From positions 1 to 45,313 of the forward strand of contig JAJPJB010000004.1 of NCBI GenBank assembly GCA_021324465.1: a DNA stretch of 45,313 bases. Reading direction: 5' to 3'. The stretch comes from Hyphomicrobiaceae bacterium. GTDB lineage: Bacteria > Pseudomonadota > Alphaproteobacteria > Rhizobiales > Xanthobacteraceae. Below are positions 1-8,490 of this stretch, one piece after another (position 1 is the stretch's first letter; every line of letters starts with the position of its first letter). The position numbers and the translations under genes were made by a program. The notes under the pieces are model-generated. The model did no database searches. It was not told the origin of the DNA and was given only the letters and a program-made list of their open reading frames with translations.

Positions 1-1
1 A

Positions 2-106
2 CGCGACATTCTCGAGGCGACGCCGAAGAATATCGGCGCGCCCGAGCGTGCGGCACGGCAATGCATGCCGCTCGATTTTTACAAGCAGGGCGGCGGGACG
101 CGCTGA
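2..106 (+). CDS. C-terminal end of an unrecognised protein (partial)
   Basis: An open frame enters from the left edge and stops with TGA at 104-106, 11 bases before the stop codon of the convergent BamA-like gene. The 34 visible residues end in MPLDFYKQGGGTR. The composition is protein-like, but too little is present to name a family. The start and most of the gene lie outside the window, so the call rests only on frame continuity and tight convergent spacing. Confidence 0.4.
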   Translation, partial: RDILEATPKNIGAPERAARQCMPLDFYKQGGGTR

Positions 107-117
107 CCGTGCAATTC

Positions 118-2439
118 TCAAAATCCGCCGGCGGTGAACTGGAAGCGCTGGGTCACGTCGTAGGGCTGCTTGAGCAGCGGATAGGCGTAATCGATGCGGA
201 TCGGCCCGAACATCGAATCCCACACCAGGCCGGCGCCGACCGAGGAGCGGATCGCGCGCGAATTGGCGATCTGCTGCGACGGCGACATCGCCGCAATGGT
301 GGTCGCGCTCGAGGCGCTGGTGGCCCAGAGACTCCCGGTATCGGAGAACAAGGCCACTTTCAGACCGGCATCGGGCGGAATGAACGGCACCGGCGCCTGC
401 AATTCGGCGGTGGTGGTCCAATAGGCATTGCCGCCGAGATTATCCATGGTGGTGCCCGGCGTGATATCGCGCGGGCCGAAGCCATAGGGCGCAAAGCCGC
501 GAATGAGCTGCGGCCCGCCGAAGAAGCCGTCGAGCAGCGGCAATTGCTGGCCGCCCCAGGGCGCCACATAGCCGCCCTGCGCGCGCACCATGCCGACCAC
601 GTCGCCCGCGATTTCGTGATAGTAGCGCACGTCCTGTGTGGTGCGGGCAAATTTGGCCGCGCCGCCAAGGCCGGCGAAATCGTTGTTGACCTGCGCGCGC
701 ACGCCTTCGGTGGGATTCTTCGGATTATCGAGCGTCGAATAGATCAGGCTATTGCCGATCGACGACACCCAATACGACCCGGCGGCTGCCGCTTGCTGAA
801 TCGGCAGCGACACCGTGCCGAACGACGGATTGAGCGAGACGCCCTGATTGTAGAGCGAGTAATTCCAGGTCACGCCGAGATTGTCGTTGATCGGCGTGCC
901 GAGCGAGACTTTGCCGCCGTAGAGATTGGTGTTGAACGCCTGATTGGAATTGGCGAAGGTCTGCCGGTCGAACACATCGATGCCCGCCGCGAGCCGCTGA
1001 TTGAGAAACCACGGGTCGGTGAAGCCGATGTCGAAGCCGCGGGCATATTGGCCATAGCTCACGGTGGCCTTGGCGATATCGCCGGTGCCGAGAAAATTCG
1101 TGTCGCTGATGCTGATCGAGGCGAGCCAGCCGTCGGACGTGGAATAGCCGCCGGAGATGAAGAAATTGCCGGTCTGCTGCTCTTCGACCGCGACATCGAG
1201 CACCACGCGATCCGGCGCCGATCCGGGCTTGGTGGTGACGGTCACGGTCTTGAAATAGCCGAGCGCCTTGAGATGCCGCTCGGCCCGGTCGACCAGCGCG
1301 CGGTTATAGGCATCGCCCTCGCCGACATCGAACTCGCGCCGGATCACCGCATCGTGCGTCTTGATATTGCCGTGAATGTCGATGCGCTCGATATAGAGCC
1401 GCTTGCCTGGCTGCACGACGTAAGCGAGATCGATCAGATGCTCCCGAGCCCTGCGCTCGGTGCGCGGCACGATCGCCGCAAACGGCTCGCCGTTCTTGGC
1501 AAGCGCCATGGCGAGATCATCGACCGTTTTGTCCACGGCATCGGCGTCATAGACGTCGCCGGACTGTGTGCGCAGAACCCCGCGCAACGATGTCGCATCC
1601 ACGGTCTTCAGGCTCGACTCGATGCCGACTCTGCCCAGCCGATATTGCGCGCCCTCGTCGATCCTGTAGGTCACCGTGACCGACTTGCTCGCGGCATCGT
1701 AGTTCGCCGAGGACGTCACCCGCACATCGGCATAGCCGTGATCGCGGTAGAACCTGCGCAACAGATCGCGATCGCCCTCGATCTTGTCGGCGTCGTAAAT
1801 GTCGTTATTGAGCAGGAAGCTCAGCACATTGGTGACGCCGGTCTGCACCACGGCCTTGAGCTTGGTCGCCGAGAACGCCGCGTTGCCGGCGAACAGCAGC
1901 TGCCGCACCGCGAGCTTCTCGCCCTCCTTGACCTCGAAGATGAGGTCGACATTGGTGTTGTTGCCGCCGGGTTTCGGCTCGATGATCTTCGGCGTGATCT
2001 GCACGTCGAAATAGCCGTGCCGCTTGTAGATCTCCTGCATGTGCACGACGTCGCTTTGCACATAGGCGCGCGACAGCGGCCCGCCCGCCTTCGATTGCAT
2101 GTCCTTCTTCAGTTCGTCATCCTTGACCTTCCGGTTGCCTTCGATGGCCAGGCGCCCGATGGTGGGATTCTCGACGACCACCACCAGGATGCGATCACCG
2201 GCGCGCGAGATTTTGACGTTGCTGAACAGGCCGGTGGCGTAGAGCGCCTTGAGCGCCGCGTCGGTCGCCTCGGCGTCGATCTTGCCGTCGGCGCCGGGAT
2301 GGAAAAACGACCGCACCATGTCGGCGCCGACATGGCGGTTGCCGACGACGGTAATGGCGGAATCCGCGGATGCGGCGGCAGCGACTGCGCTGCCGGCAAC
2401 GACCAGACATGCTGCGAGCAGATAGCCTCGCCAGCGCAT
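118..2439 (-). CDS. bamA: Outer membrane assembly factor BamA-like (Omp85 family)
   Basis: The 773-residue protein begins with a signal peptide (MRWRGYLLAACLVVAG...), continues with POTRA-type repeats over about the first 400 residues and ends in a C-terminal beta barrel. The barrel carries the Omp85 lid-loop motif IRGF and finishes on a terminal Phe, the outer-membrane insertion signal. Length fits BamA, which folds beta-barrel proteins into the outer membrane with the other Bam subunits. The frame is open upstream to 2649, but the ATG at 2439 is preferred because a GGGGAG ribosome site precedes it and the signal peptide starts there. The usual BamA neighbours (rseP, skp, lpxD, lpxA, lpxB) are absent, so this may be a second, paralogous BamA rather than the housekeeping copy. 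The family call is firm; main copy versus paralogue is inference. Confidence 0.88.
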   Translation of the reverse strand: MRWRGYLLAACLVVAGSAVAAAASADSAITVVGNRHVGADMVRSFFHPGADGKIDAEATDAALKALYATGLFSNVKISRAGDRILVVVVENPTIGRLAIEGNRKVKDDELKKDMQSKAGGPLSRAYVQSDVVHMQEIYKRHGYFDVQITPKIIEPKPGGNNTNVDLIFEVKEGEKLAVRQLLFAGNAAFSATKLKAVVQTGVTNVLSFLLNNDIYDADKIEGDRDLLRRFYRDHGYADVRVTSSANYDAASKSVTVTYRIDEGAQYRLGRVGIESSLKTVDATSLRGVLRTQSGDVYDADAVDKTVDDLAMALAKNGEPFAAIVPRTERRAREHLIDLAYVVQPGKRLYIERIDIHGNIKTHDAVIRREFDVGEGDAYNRALVDRAERHLKALGYFKTVTVTTKPGSAPDRVVLDVAVEEQQTGNFFISGGYSTSDGWLASISISDTNFLGTGDIAKATVSYGQYARGFDIGFTDPWFLNQRLAAGIDVFDRQTFANSNQAFNTNLYGGKVSLGTPINDNLGVTWNYSLYNQGVSLNPSFGTVSLPIQQAAAAGSYWVSSIGNSLIYSTLDNPKNPTEGVRAQVNNDFAGLGGAAKFARTTQDVRYYHEIAGDVVGMVRAQGGYVAPWGGQQLPLLDGFFGGPQLIRGFAPYGFGPRDITPGTTMDNLGGNAYWTTTAELQAPVPFIPPDAGLKVALFSDTGSLWATSASSATTIAAMSPSQQIANSRAIRSSVGAGLVWDSMFGPIRIDYAYPLLKQPYDVTQRFQFTAGGF

Positions 2440-2720
2440 TCCGTTAACTCCCCGCCCCTGAGCCAGCCATTGCAGCAAGTCGGCGCGGCGGGACCATGAC
2501 GGATTGTGTCGAAAACTAAGGTATTTATGGATGAGCCTGCCACAAAGATTGACGCCGGCTTGCCGGGAAGTCGCTTCATCCTGGACTGAGGCGGCGCGAC
2601 CGTCCGCCATCTCGGAACAGAAGAGCTGATCGAGGTCCAACAGCCTCATCAGCGCCTGCGATCGTGTAATCTTAGCCGCGCTTGAGGCGGGGTTTCTTGA
2701 AACAGCGGGAGGCTGAGGTC

Positions 2721-3083
2721 ATGCGCAAACCGATCACGGCATTGATCCTGGCCGCGGCTTTGGCGGCGACACTGACGCAGGCAAAACCTGCCGCGGCACG
2801 ATGCCGGGACTGCTGGGCCGGCGTTGCGGCCGGCCGCCTCGGCGGCGCGGTGATCGCCGGCTGGTCACACGCTTATACCTACGGGTCGATCTATGGGCCG
2901 TATTTCGCCTACCCGCCCTATTCCGAATACGGCTACGCGCCTTACGGCTATTTCGAACCGGCCTATGGCTACCACGCTCCGCCGCCGTGCTGTGCTGCGT
3001 CGGTCCAGGTCCCGCCGGTCTACGTGCATCATGCACGCCACCGTCGTTATGCGCATCACGACTCTCATCATCACGACTGGTGA
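2721..3083 (+). CDS. Small secreted Tyr/Gly/Pro-rich protein with His-rich tail
   Basis: This 120-residue protein has a clear Sec signal peptide (MRKPITALILAAALAATLTQA). A cysteine pair (RCRDCW) follows, then a long stretch of Tyr-Gly-Pro repeats (such as YGYAPYGYFEPAYGYH), and the tail holds about ten histidines (HHARHRRYAHHDSHHHDW). The ATG at 2721 was chosen over the upstream in-frame start at 2682 because it begins the signal peptide and has a purine-rich GGGAGGCTGAGG ahead of it. Similar low-complexity exported proteins are common and unnamed in Hyphomicrobiales. The His cluster could bind metal, which is inference only. It diverges from the BamA-like gene across about 280 bases. Confidence 0.7.
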   Translation: MRKPITALILAAALAATLTQAKPAAARCRDCWAGVAAGRLGGAVIAGWSHAYTYGSIYGPYFAYPPYSEYGYAPYGYFEPAYGYHAPPPCCAASVQVPPVYVHHARHRRYAHHDSHHHDW

Positions 3084-3121
3084 TGGTGATGCGCAGTTGT
3101 GACCGCCGATTGCGCTTCGCT

Positions 3122-4030
3122 CTAAGCCTGCAACGCGCGCGTGACGTCGTCGAACAACTCCTCGACCGCATAGCGGCGCGGAATGATCTTCATCTCCAGC
3201 GCATAGCTCGACATCAGGTCAAGCGCAGGCTTCACATTGTCGAGGCCGAACGGGATAGTGTCGATCGCGCCTGGCTTGGGCAGACCGGCGGCCTTTTTGC
3301 TCTCGTGCAGCATGCGAAAAATTTCGCGCACCGCGCCCGGATCGGACTGCGACAGCGAGGCCTTGATCGCGACCATGTGGTTGATCGGCACGGTGCGATA
3401 TTTTGCGTACCAGGCTTGCGCCGCACCGTCCGGATCGGGAATGACGCTCCGCAAGCGCGGATCGGTCGGAACAACGGTGCCGAAGATCGCCGCGTCGAGC
3501 TCGCCGTCGAGCACCATCCTGGTCATGTCCTTGCCCTCAGGAGCGCGCTCGACGCCCGGCGGATCGCGAAACTCGGCGATGTGTGCGTCCTCGAATGTCA
3601 CCCAGTTCACCGTGGCGAGATCGACCCCGTAATCCTTCCACAGGATGCCGCGGATCCAGCAGCCGGTGGTCTGCGCGAACGAGCGCACGCCGACGCGGCG
3701 GCCGGCGAGATTCTTCGGCGTCACCGTGCCGCGCTCGGCATTGTAAAGCATGGTACCGTGCTGAAAGCGGCCCATCATGGTCGCCGGCAGCAGCGTCAGC
3801 GGCTTGCCGAAGGCTTTCGCCTGCAGATAGGTGACCAGCGCGATTTCACAGACATCGAATTTCAGCTCGCGCACCATCATGAAGAAGGACTTGTAGATCG
3901 GATTGACGTCGATGAGCCGCAGCGCCACGCGATCCGAGGTGACGCTGCCGTTCTTCAATGCCGCCGTCTGCGGATAATTGCCGAAACAGCCAACCAGCGT
4001 CTTGAGTTTCTCGGCCGCGACCGTGCTCAT
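3122..4030 (-). CDS. Periplasmic-binding-fold protein, 4,5-dihydroxyphthalate decarboxylase-like
   Basis: The 302-residue protein resembles the group annotated as 4,5-dihydroxyphthalate decarboxylase, which has the type II periplasmic-binding (NMT1/ABC substrate-binding) fold. Family-like stretches include KTLVGCFGNYPQTAALKNG near the N-terminus, LPATMMGRFQHG, and NLAGRRVGVRSFAQTTG in the middle. No signal peptide is visible, as expected for the cytosolic decarboxylase-like members. Many proteins with this label have no proven enzyme activity, so the substrate is open. The gene diverges from the Ldh2-type dehydrogenase across 73 bases. An aromatic or small-acid catabolic role is inference from family and neighbours. 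Confidence 0.72.
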   Translation of the reverse strand: MSTVAAEKLKTLVGCFGNYPQTAALKNGSVTSDRVALRLIDVNPIYKSFFMMVRELKFDVCEIALVTYLQAKAFGKPLTLLPATMMGRFQHGTMLYNAERGTVTPKNLAGRRVGVRSFAQTTGCWIRGILWKDYGVDLATVNWVTFEDAHIAEFRDPPGVERAPEGKDMTRMVLDGELDAAIFGTVVPTDPRLRSVIPDPDGAAQAWYAKYRTVPINHMVAIKASLSQSDPGAVREIFRMLHESKKAAGLPKPGAIDTIPFGLDNVKPALDLMSSYALEMKIIPRRYAVEELFDDVTRALQA

Positions 4031-4103
4031 TGCTTTGTCTCCCGGGTTCGGGTGATCTTAAGAGCGCGCGACGCGCCAAGCCAGTCCCAGTCCGCAAGGA
4101 ATC

Positions 4104-5171
4104 ATGCCCGCCATGTCAGAAGAGAGCAGCCGCATTCCGGCCGAGCGGCTGGAGAGCTTCATCACGAGGGCCTTTGTCGCCGCCGGCCTGCCCGATGCGG
4201 ATGCCCATGCGGTGGCGCGGCTGATGGTCGAGGCCGATCTGCGCGGCAGCGACACCCATGGCGTGATCCGCCTGCCGCTTTATGTGCGAAGAATCCGCGC
4301 CGGCGGCGTGAACGCAAAGCCGAACATCCGCGTGCTCGCCGATCGCCCGTCGGCGGCCTTGCTCGATGGTGATAACGGCATGGGCCACCTGGTGATGAAG
4401 CGCGCCGCGGAGCTTGCGATCGACAAGGCGAAGGCGACCGGCATCGGCTGGGTCGGCGTCCGCATGAGCAATCATGCCGGCCCCGCGGCGCTCTATGCGA
4501 CGATGCCGCTTCGCCACGACATGATCGGGCTCTATTTCGCGGTCGGCAGCAACAATCATCTGCCGCCCTGGGGCGGCAGCGAAAGCCTCCTTGGCACCAA
4601 CCCGCTGGCCGTTGCCGTGCCCGCCGGCGCGGAGCCGCCCGTCGTACTCGACATGGCGCCGACGGTCGCGGCCTACGGCAAAGTGCGGCTCAAGGCGCAG
4701 CGCGGCGAAGCGATGCCGCTCGGCTGGATGATCGATCGCCAAGGCAAGCCGCTCACCGACCCCAAGCGCGCCGACGAGGGCCATCTGCTGCCGATCGGCG
4801 ATTACAAGGGCTACGGCCTGAGCCTGATCATCGGCCTCCTCGCCGGCGCGCTCAACCGCGCCGCGCTCGGCCGCGATGTGATCGACTTCGTCAAGGAGAC
4901 CGGCAAGGCCGCCAATACCGGCCAGGCGATTGCCGCGCTCTCGATCGACACGTTCATGCCGGCCGACGAGTTCAAGCGAGCGATTGATCGTTTCATCCGC
5001 GACATTCGCAATTCGCAGAAGCTGCCGGGCGTCGAGCGCATCTGGCTGCCGGGCGAACAGAGCCATGCCAAGATGCTCGAGCGCCGTGCGCATGGCGTGC
5101 CGATGCCGAAGGCGCTGCGCGAGAGCCTCGATGCCGTGGCGCGGGAGCTTGGCATTGCTTCGTTAGCATGA
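4104..5171 (+). CDS. Ldh2-family NAD(P)-dependent malate/lactate/ureidoglycolate dehydrogenase
   Basis: This 355-residue protein belongs to the Ldh2/MDH2 family of 2-hydroxyacid oxidoreductases, which reversibly oxidise substrates such as malate, L-lactate, sulfolactate or ureidoglycolate with NAD(P). Family landmarks are the N-terminal DLRGSDTHGVIRLP (catalytic His region), SNHAGPAALYA, GSNNHLPPWGG followed by LGTNPLAVAVP, LDMAPTVAAYGKV, and GDYKGYGLSLIIGLLAG. Length is normal. The ATG at 4104 follows AAGGA at suitable spacing. The specific substrate cannot be read from sequence. It lies just ahead of another oxidoreductase in the same orientation, separated by a 130-base spacer that contains a repeat-like element. 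Confidence 0.87.
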   Translation: MPAMSEESSRIPAERLESFITRAFVAAGLPDADAHAVARLMVEADLRGSDTHGVIRLPLYVRRIRAGGVNAKPNIRVLADRPSAALLDGDNGMGHLVMKRAAELAIDKAKATGIGWVGVRMSNHAGPAALYATMPLRHDMIGLYFAVGSNNHLPPWGGSESLLGTNPLAVAVPAGAEPPVVLDMAPTVAAYGKVRLKAQRGEAMPLGWMIDRQGKPLTDPKRADEGHLLPIGDYKGYGLSLIIGLLAGALNRAALGRDVIDFVKETGKAANTGQAIAALSIDTFMPADEFKRAIDRFIRDIRNSQKLPGVERIWLPGEQSHAKMLERRAHGVPMPKALRESLDAVARELGIASLA

Positions 5172-5203
5172 TTGCCGTCGGCCGCGTCCAACTGTAAATC
5201 GTC

Positions 5204-5288
5204 TTCCTGAGGCGGCGGCGGGGCAGCCTTCGAAGGATGCAAGCGAGCTACCCTTCGAGGCGCGGCGCACTCGCACCTCAAGGTGACG
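5204..5288. repeat. REP-like intergenic palindromic element
   Basis: The spacer between two same-strand dehydrogenase genes holds CCTGAGGCGG at one end and GCACCTCAAGG at the other, forming an imperfect inverted repeat around internal CCTTCGAAGG and CCCTTCGAGG blocks. This resembles the 'CCTTCGAGGC...GCACCTCAGGATGACGG' intergenic repeats scattered in many Bradyrhizobium-like genomes. The likeness is from memory and no second full copy was seen here. Confidence 0.4.
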
Positions 5289-5300
5289 GAACGAGTTGAT

Positions 5301-6167
5301 ATGCCCGCTTTCCCTCCCGTCGGCATTGTCGGCTTCGGCCTGATGGGCGAAGTCTATGCGCGGCGTCTGCTTGCGGCGGGATTGTCCGTGCTCGGCTTCG
5401 ACGTCGATGCGGCAAAAGCGCAACGCATGAAGGAGGTCGGCGCTCACGCCGGAACGCTCGGCGAGATCGCGCATAGCTGCGATCCGATCGTGCTTGCGGT
5501 GTTCTCGACCGATCAGGTCGAGGAAGTCGTCGAGCGCGCGCTGTTGCCGGACGCCGCCGGCAAGATCGTGATTTGCACTTCGACCTGCGATCCCGATCGC
5601 ATTGCGGCGCTCGGCGTGCGCGTCGGCTCGCGCTTGCGCTTTCTTGAAGTGCCGGTCTCCGGCACCAGCGAACAGGTGCGCCAGGGCGACGGCGTCGGCC
5701 TGATCGGCGGCGATCCGCGCATCGCCGGCGACGCTGCGCCGGTGCTTGAGATTTTGTTCCCGCGCCGCTTTCACATCGGCAAGATCGGTGACGGCGGCCG
5801 GGCGAAACTTGCGATCAATCTCATTCTCGGCCTGCATCGGCTGGCGCTCGCCGAAGGTCTCGTCTTCGCAAGCCGGCTCGGCCTTGACCCCGCGGCTTTT
5901 CTCAATGTCGCGCGCGCCTCCGCCGCGCAGTCGCAGGTGATGGGCACCAAGGGCCCGAAAATGATCGCGGGCGATTTCGCGCCTGAAGGCCGCGTCCGCC
6001 AGACGCTCAAAGACGTGCACCTGATGCTCGATCAGGCGCGCAAACACGGGCAGCGGCTGCCGCTGCTCGAGAGCAATGCCGATATCTTGCAGGCTTGCAT
6101 CGATCACGGTGAAGGCGAGCTCGACAACAGTATTGTGATCGAGGAGATTCGACGGCGCAGGTCATGA
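5301..6167 (+). CDS. NAD(P)-binding 3-hydroxyisobutyrate dehydrogenase-like oxidoreductase
   Basis: The 288-residue protein belongs to the beta-hydroxyacid dehydrogenase (HIBADH/tartronate semialdehyde reductase/6PGDH-like) family. It begins with the Rossmann motif VGIVGFGLMGEVYARRLLAAG (GxGxxG). It carries the substrate-loop signature VPVSGTSEQVRQGD, and the catalytic Lys lies in GDGGRAKLAINLILG, equivalent to the family's GxGxxxKxxxN. Length is typical. The ATG at 5301 is chosen over an in-frame GTG at 5283 because the Rossmann strand follows it directly. Such enzymes oxidise or reduce short 2- or 3-hydroxy acids; the true substrate is unknown. With the Ldh2-type gene upstream it suggests a small hydroxyacid pathway, which is inference. 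Confidence 0.82.
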   Translation: MPAFPPVGIVGFGLMGEVYARRLLAAGLSVLGFDVDAAKAQRMKEVGAHAGTLGEIAHSCDPIVLAVFSTDQVEEVVERALLPDAAGKIVICTSTCDPDRIAALGVRVGSRLRFLEVPVSGTSEQVRQGDGVGLIGGDPRIAGDAAPVLEILFPRRFHIGKIGDGGRAKLAINLILGLHRLALAEGLVFASRLGLDPAAFLNVARASAAQSQVMGTKGPKMIAGDFAPEGRVRQTLKDVHLMLDQARKHGQRLPLLESNADILQACIDHGEGELDNSIVIEEIRRRRS

Positions 6168-6292
6168 CGCGTCATTCGCCCGACTGCGGCACATTACCGC
6201 TCGCCAAATAGACTGACCGCCCGTAGCGGCGGGGGCACAATGAAGATCTGGCGCTGATCAGCGCGATGAGGACAGCAATGCAATGAGCGAAT

Positions 6293-7270
6293 TTACTGCA
6301 CCTGAATCCCGGCCCGCTTCACCACATCGGCCCACTTGGCAATCTCGCTTTTCAAAAACGGCTTGATATCGGCAAGCGGCATGTCGAGTGGCTCGCCGGC
6401 GGCCGCGGCGATCTTTTCCTTCACCGCCGGCTCGGCCTGCGCTTTTTGAATCTCGCTGTGCAGACGATCGATGATCCGCTGCGGCGTGCCTTTGGGTGCC
6501 CAGAGTCCGAACCACACGTAATTGTAATAGCCCGGCACGCCAGCCTCCTCGATCGTCGGCACGTCTGGCAAAAGCGGCGAGCGCTTTTTTCCGGTGACGC
6601 CAAGCGCGCGCACGGTGCCGCCTTTGATCTGGCCGAGTGCGCTTGCGAGATTGTCAAAGAACACCGGCACCTGCCCTGAGATCACGTCGGCATAGGCGGG
6701 CGCGGCGCCGCGATAGGGCACATGCGCCAGATTGATGCCGGCCAACATCTTGAACAATTCCATCGACAGATGCTGGCCGGTGCCGTTGCCGGCGGAAGCA
6801 TAATTGATGTCGCCCGGCTTCGCCTTGGCGAGCGCGATCAGCTCTTTGACCGAATGCGCCGGGAAATTATTGCTGACCACCAGCACGAACGGGAATTGCG
6901 CGAACATGCCGGCCGGCTCGAAATCGGCCACCGGGTCGTAAGGCAGATGCGCAAACAGCGACGGATTCACCGCCATGCTGGCGGTAAGCCCGGTCTGCAA
7001 CGTGTAGCCGTCCGGCGCAGCGCGCGCTGCGGCGACGGTGCCGGTCAAGGAGCCTGCGCCCGGAAGATTTTCGACCACGAAGGGCTGGCCGAGCTGCTTG
7101 GACAACTGCTCGCCGAAGATGCGCGAAATGATGTCGGTGCCGCCGCCCGGCGTCGATGCAACGATGTCGGTGATCGTGCGCGTCGGATAATCATCGGCAA
7201 AAAGCGGCGCCGCGGCAACGCCTGCGCCGACAAGGGCGGCGGCGGCCAAAACATGCAATCTGTTGAACAC
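6293..7270 (-). CDS. Tripartite tricarboxylate transporter substrate-binding protein (Bug/TctC family)
   Basis: The 325-residue protein has an N-terminal signal peptide (LHVLAAAALVGAGVAAAPLFA) and the Bug-family pattern: DYPTRTITDIVASTPGGGTD at the mature N-terminus, QPFVVENLPGAGSLTG, a DGYTL motif, INYASAGNGTGQHLSMELF, and VPYRGAAPAYADVISGQV. Bug proteins bind small carboxylates in the periplasm; canonical ones deliver them to TctA/TctB. No TctA or TctB gene is nearby, so this is an orphan receptor of the type multiplied in Bordetella, Cupriavidus and Bradyrhizobium relatives. The start is GTG at 7270 with AAGGA six bases ahead. The ligand is unknown. Confidence 0.9.
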   Translation of the reverse strand: MFNRLHVLAAAALVGAGVAAAPLFADDYPTRTITDIVASTPGGGTDIISRIFGEQLSKQLGQPFVVENLPGAGSLTGTVAAARAAPDGYTLQTGLTASMAVNPSLFAHLPYDPVADFEPAGMFAQFPFVLVVSNNFPAHSVKELIALAKAKPGDINYASAGNGTGQHLSMELFKMLAGINLAHVPYRGAAPAYADVISGQVPVFFDNLASALGQIKGGTVRALGVTGKKRSPLLPDVPTIEEAGVPGYYNYVWFGLWAPKGTPQRIIDRLHSEIQKAQAEPAVKEKIAAAAGEPLDMPLADIKPFLKSEIAKWADVVKRAGIQVQ

Positions 7271-7623
7271 TGCGTTTCCTTACCCTCACCCTACCTTTAC
7301 TTGCGCTCAGTCCATCGGCTTGCGGCACTTGCCGCCGGCCGCAGGACTTAACGTTCGCCAGCTTATCGGCCCTTGGTGCGCAAAACACCTGCGGCACTTT
7401 GCTTGTACCGAGAGGGCGCGCGGCGAAGATCGTGGCCAAAGATCGCGATCCTGTTGAAGGCGGCGAGCGTCCCAAGCCAAAGTCGCAGAGCTTTTTCTTG
7501 CGCACTGTGGCTCTCAGGCCACACCTTATCGGCCGGCTGCGAATTAGAATCGGCCACAAGACCGGCCCAAGGGTTGGGGCGATAGAGGCCGGCAGCAACG
7601 AAGACCGACCAGGAGCGTGTCAG
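7271..7623. other. Intergenic region upstream of the porin gene
   Basis: This 353-base stretch separates the divergent Bug receptor and porin genes. No convincing coding sequence was found; the frame open across it into the porin lacks a signal peptide and a ribosome site. A perfect six-base inverted repeat (TGTGGC-TCTCAG-GCCACA) sits at 7506-7523, about 100 bases ahead of the porin start, and could be a leader hairpin or binding site. Confidence 0.4.
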
Positions 7624-8379
7624 ATGAAGCGGCTGCTCGTGACGGCTTTGGCTTCGATTGCGGGTGCCGGGACTGCGCTCGCGGCCGATCTTCCGCAACC
7701 CGCGCCGCCGCCGCCAAGGGCGCCCGCCGTCTACACCGCACCGGCATATAACTGGGCCGGCTTCTATATCGGCGTGAACGGCGGCTATGGTTTTGGCTCC
7801 AGCACCTGGAGCGATCCACTCAATCCTGCGGGCTCGAGTGGCAGCTTCCATACCAACGGCGGCATCGCCGGCGGCACGGTCGGCGTGAATTTCCAGTCCA
7901 GCCAATTCGTGTTCGGCATCGAAGGCGACTTCGACTGGCAGGGCCTCAAAGGCACGAGCGGAAGTGCATTCTGCACTGGTGTCAATACGGCTGCGGGCGT
8001 TACCGGCGCGAGCTGCCAGACCCAGAGCGATTGGATCGGCACGTTACGCGCCCGCGCGGGCTTCGCCGCCGATCGCGTCCTGTTCTACGCCACAGGCGGC
8101 GGTGTCGGTGCCGACGTCCAGGCTGGACTGTCGTCGCTGACAAATCAGAGCAAGAGCAAATTCGGCTGGACCGCTGGCGCCGGCATCGAGGGTGCGTTTG
8201 CCGAGAACTGGACCGCCAAGATCGAATATCTTTATGCCGATCTCGGCACGACGACCTGCAATTCAGCAGGCAATTGCGGATTTGACGGCAAGACGACCGG
8301 TTCGCCCGCGGCTAACGATTCCGTCAAATTCACCGAGAGCCTGATCCGCGCCGGCGTGAATTATAAGTTCAGCTTCTAA
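7624..8379 (+). CDS. Outer membrane beta-barrel protein, Omp25/RopB-like porin
   Basis: The 251-residue protein has a signal peptide (MKRLLVTALASIAGAGTALA) cut before ADLPQPAPPPPR. It continues with the Omp25/RopB/Omp31 hallmark YNWAGFYIGVNGGYGFG and ends in a strand finishing AGVNYKFSF with a terminal Phe. Repeated Gly-aromatic strands (VNFQSSQFVFGIEGDFDW, FGWTAGAGIEGAFAENWTAK, IEYLYADLG) fit an eight-stranded OmpA-like barrel. These are abundant surface proteins of Brucella, Rhizobium and Bradyrhizobium. The ATG at 7624 has GGAGCG eight bases upstream; the longer open frame from 7399 is not needed. A strong terminator hairpin follows about 33 bases after the stop. Confidence 0.9.
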   Translation: MKRLLVTALASIAGAGTALAADLPQPAPPPPRAPAVYTAPAYNWAGFYIGVNGGYGFGSSTWSDPLNPAGSSGSFHTNGGIAGGTVGVNFQSSQFVFGIEGDFDWQGLKGTSGSAFCTGVNTAAGVTGASCQTQSDWIGTLRARAGFAADRVLFYATGGGVGADVQAGLSSLTNQSKSKFGWTAGAGIEGAFAENWTAKIEYLYADLGTTTCNSAGNCGFDGKTTGSPAANDSVKFTESLIRAGVNYKFSF

Positions 8380-8411
8380 ACCCGAGATGCGGGCAACGGC
8401 GGGAGTTGCAT

Positions 8412-8446
8412 CGAAGGCGCGTCATTTGTGCCGCGCCTTCGCTTTT
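8412..8446 (+). terminator. Rho-independent terminator of the porin gene
   Basis: A perfect ten-base inverted repeat (CGAAGGCGCG at 8412-8421 and CGCGCCTTCG at 8432-8441) with a ten-base loop is followed by CTTTT on the plus strand. It lies 33 bases after the porin stop codon. Confidence 0.75.
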
Positions 8447-8490
8447 CGGCCGAGCGCTGCGATGAAACGTTACAACCGTTCACGCGATCG

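Noticed and set aside
61-2499. Long plus-strand open frame (812 codons) across the BamA-like gene
   Set aside because: It is antisense to a gene with signal peptide, POTRA region and IRGF motif. It is rich in Arg/His/Ala/Gly without domain patterns, a GC-driven shadow.
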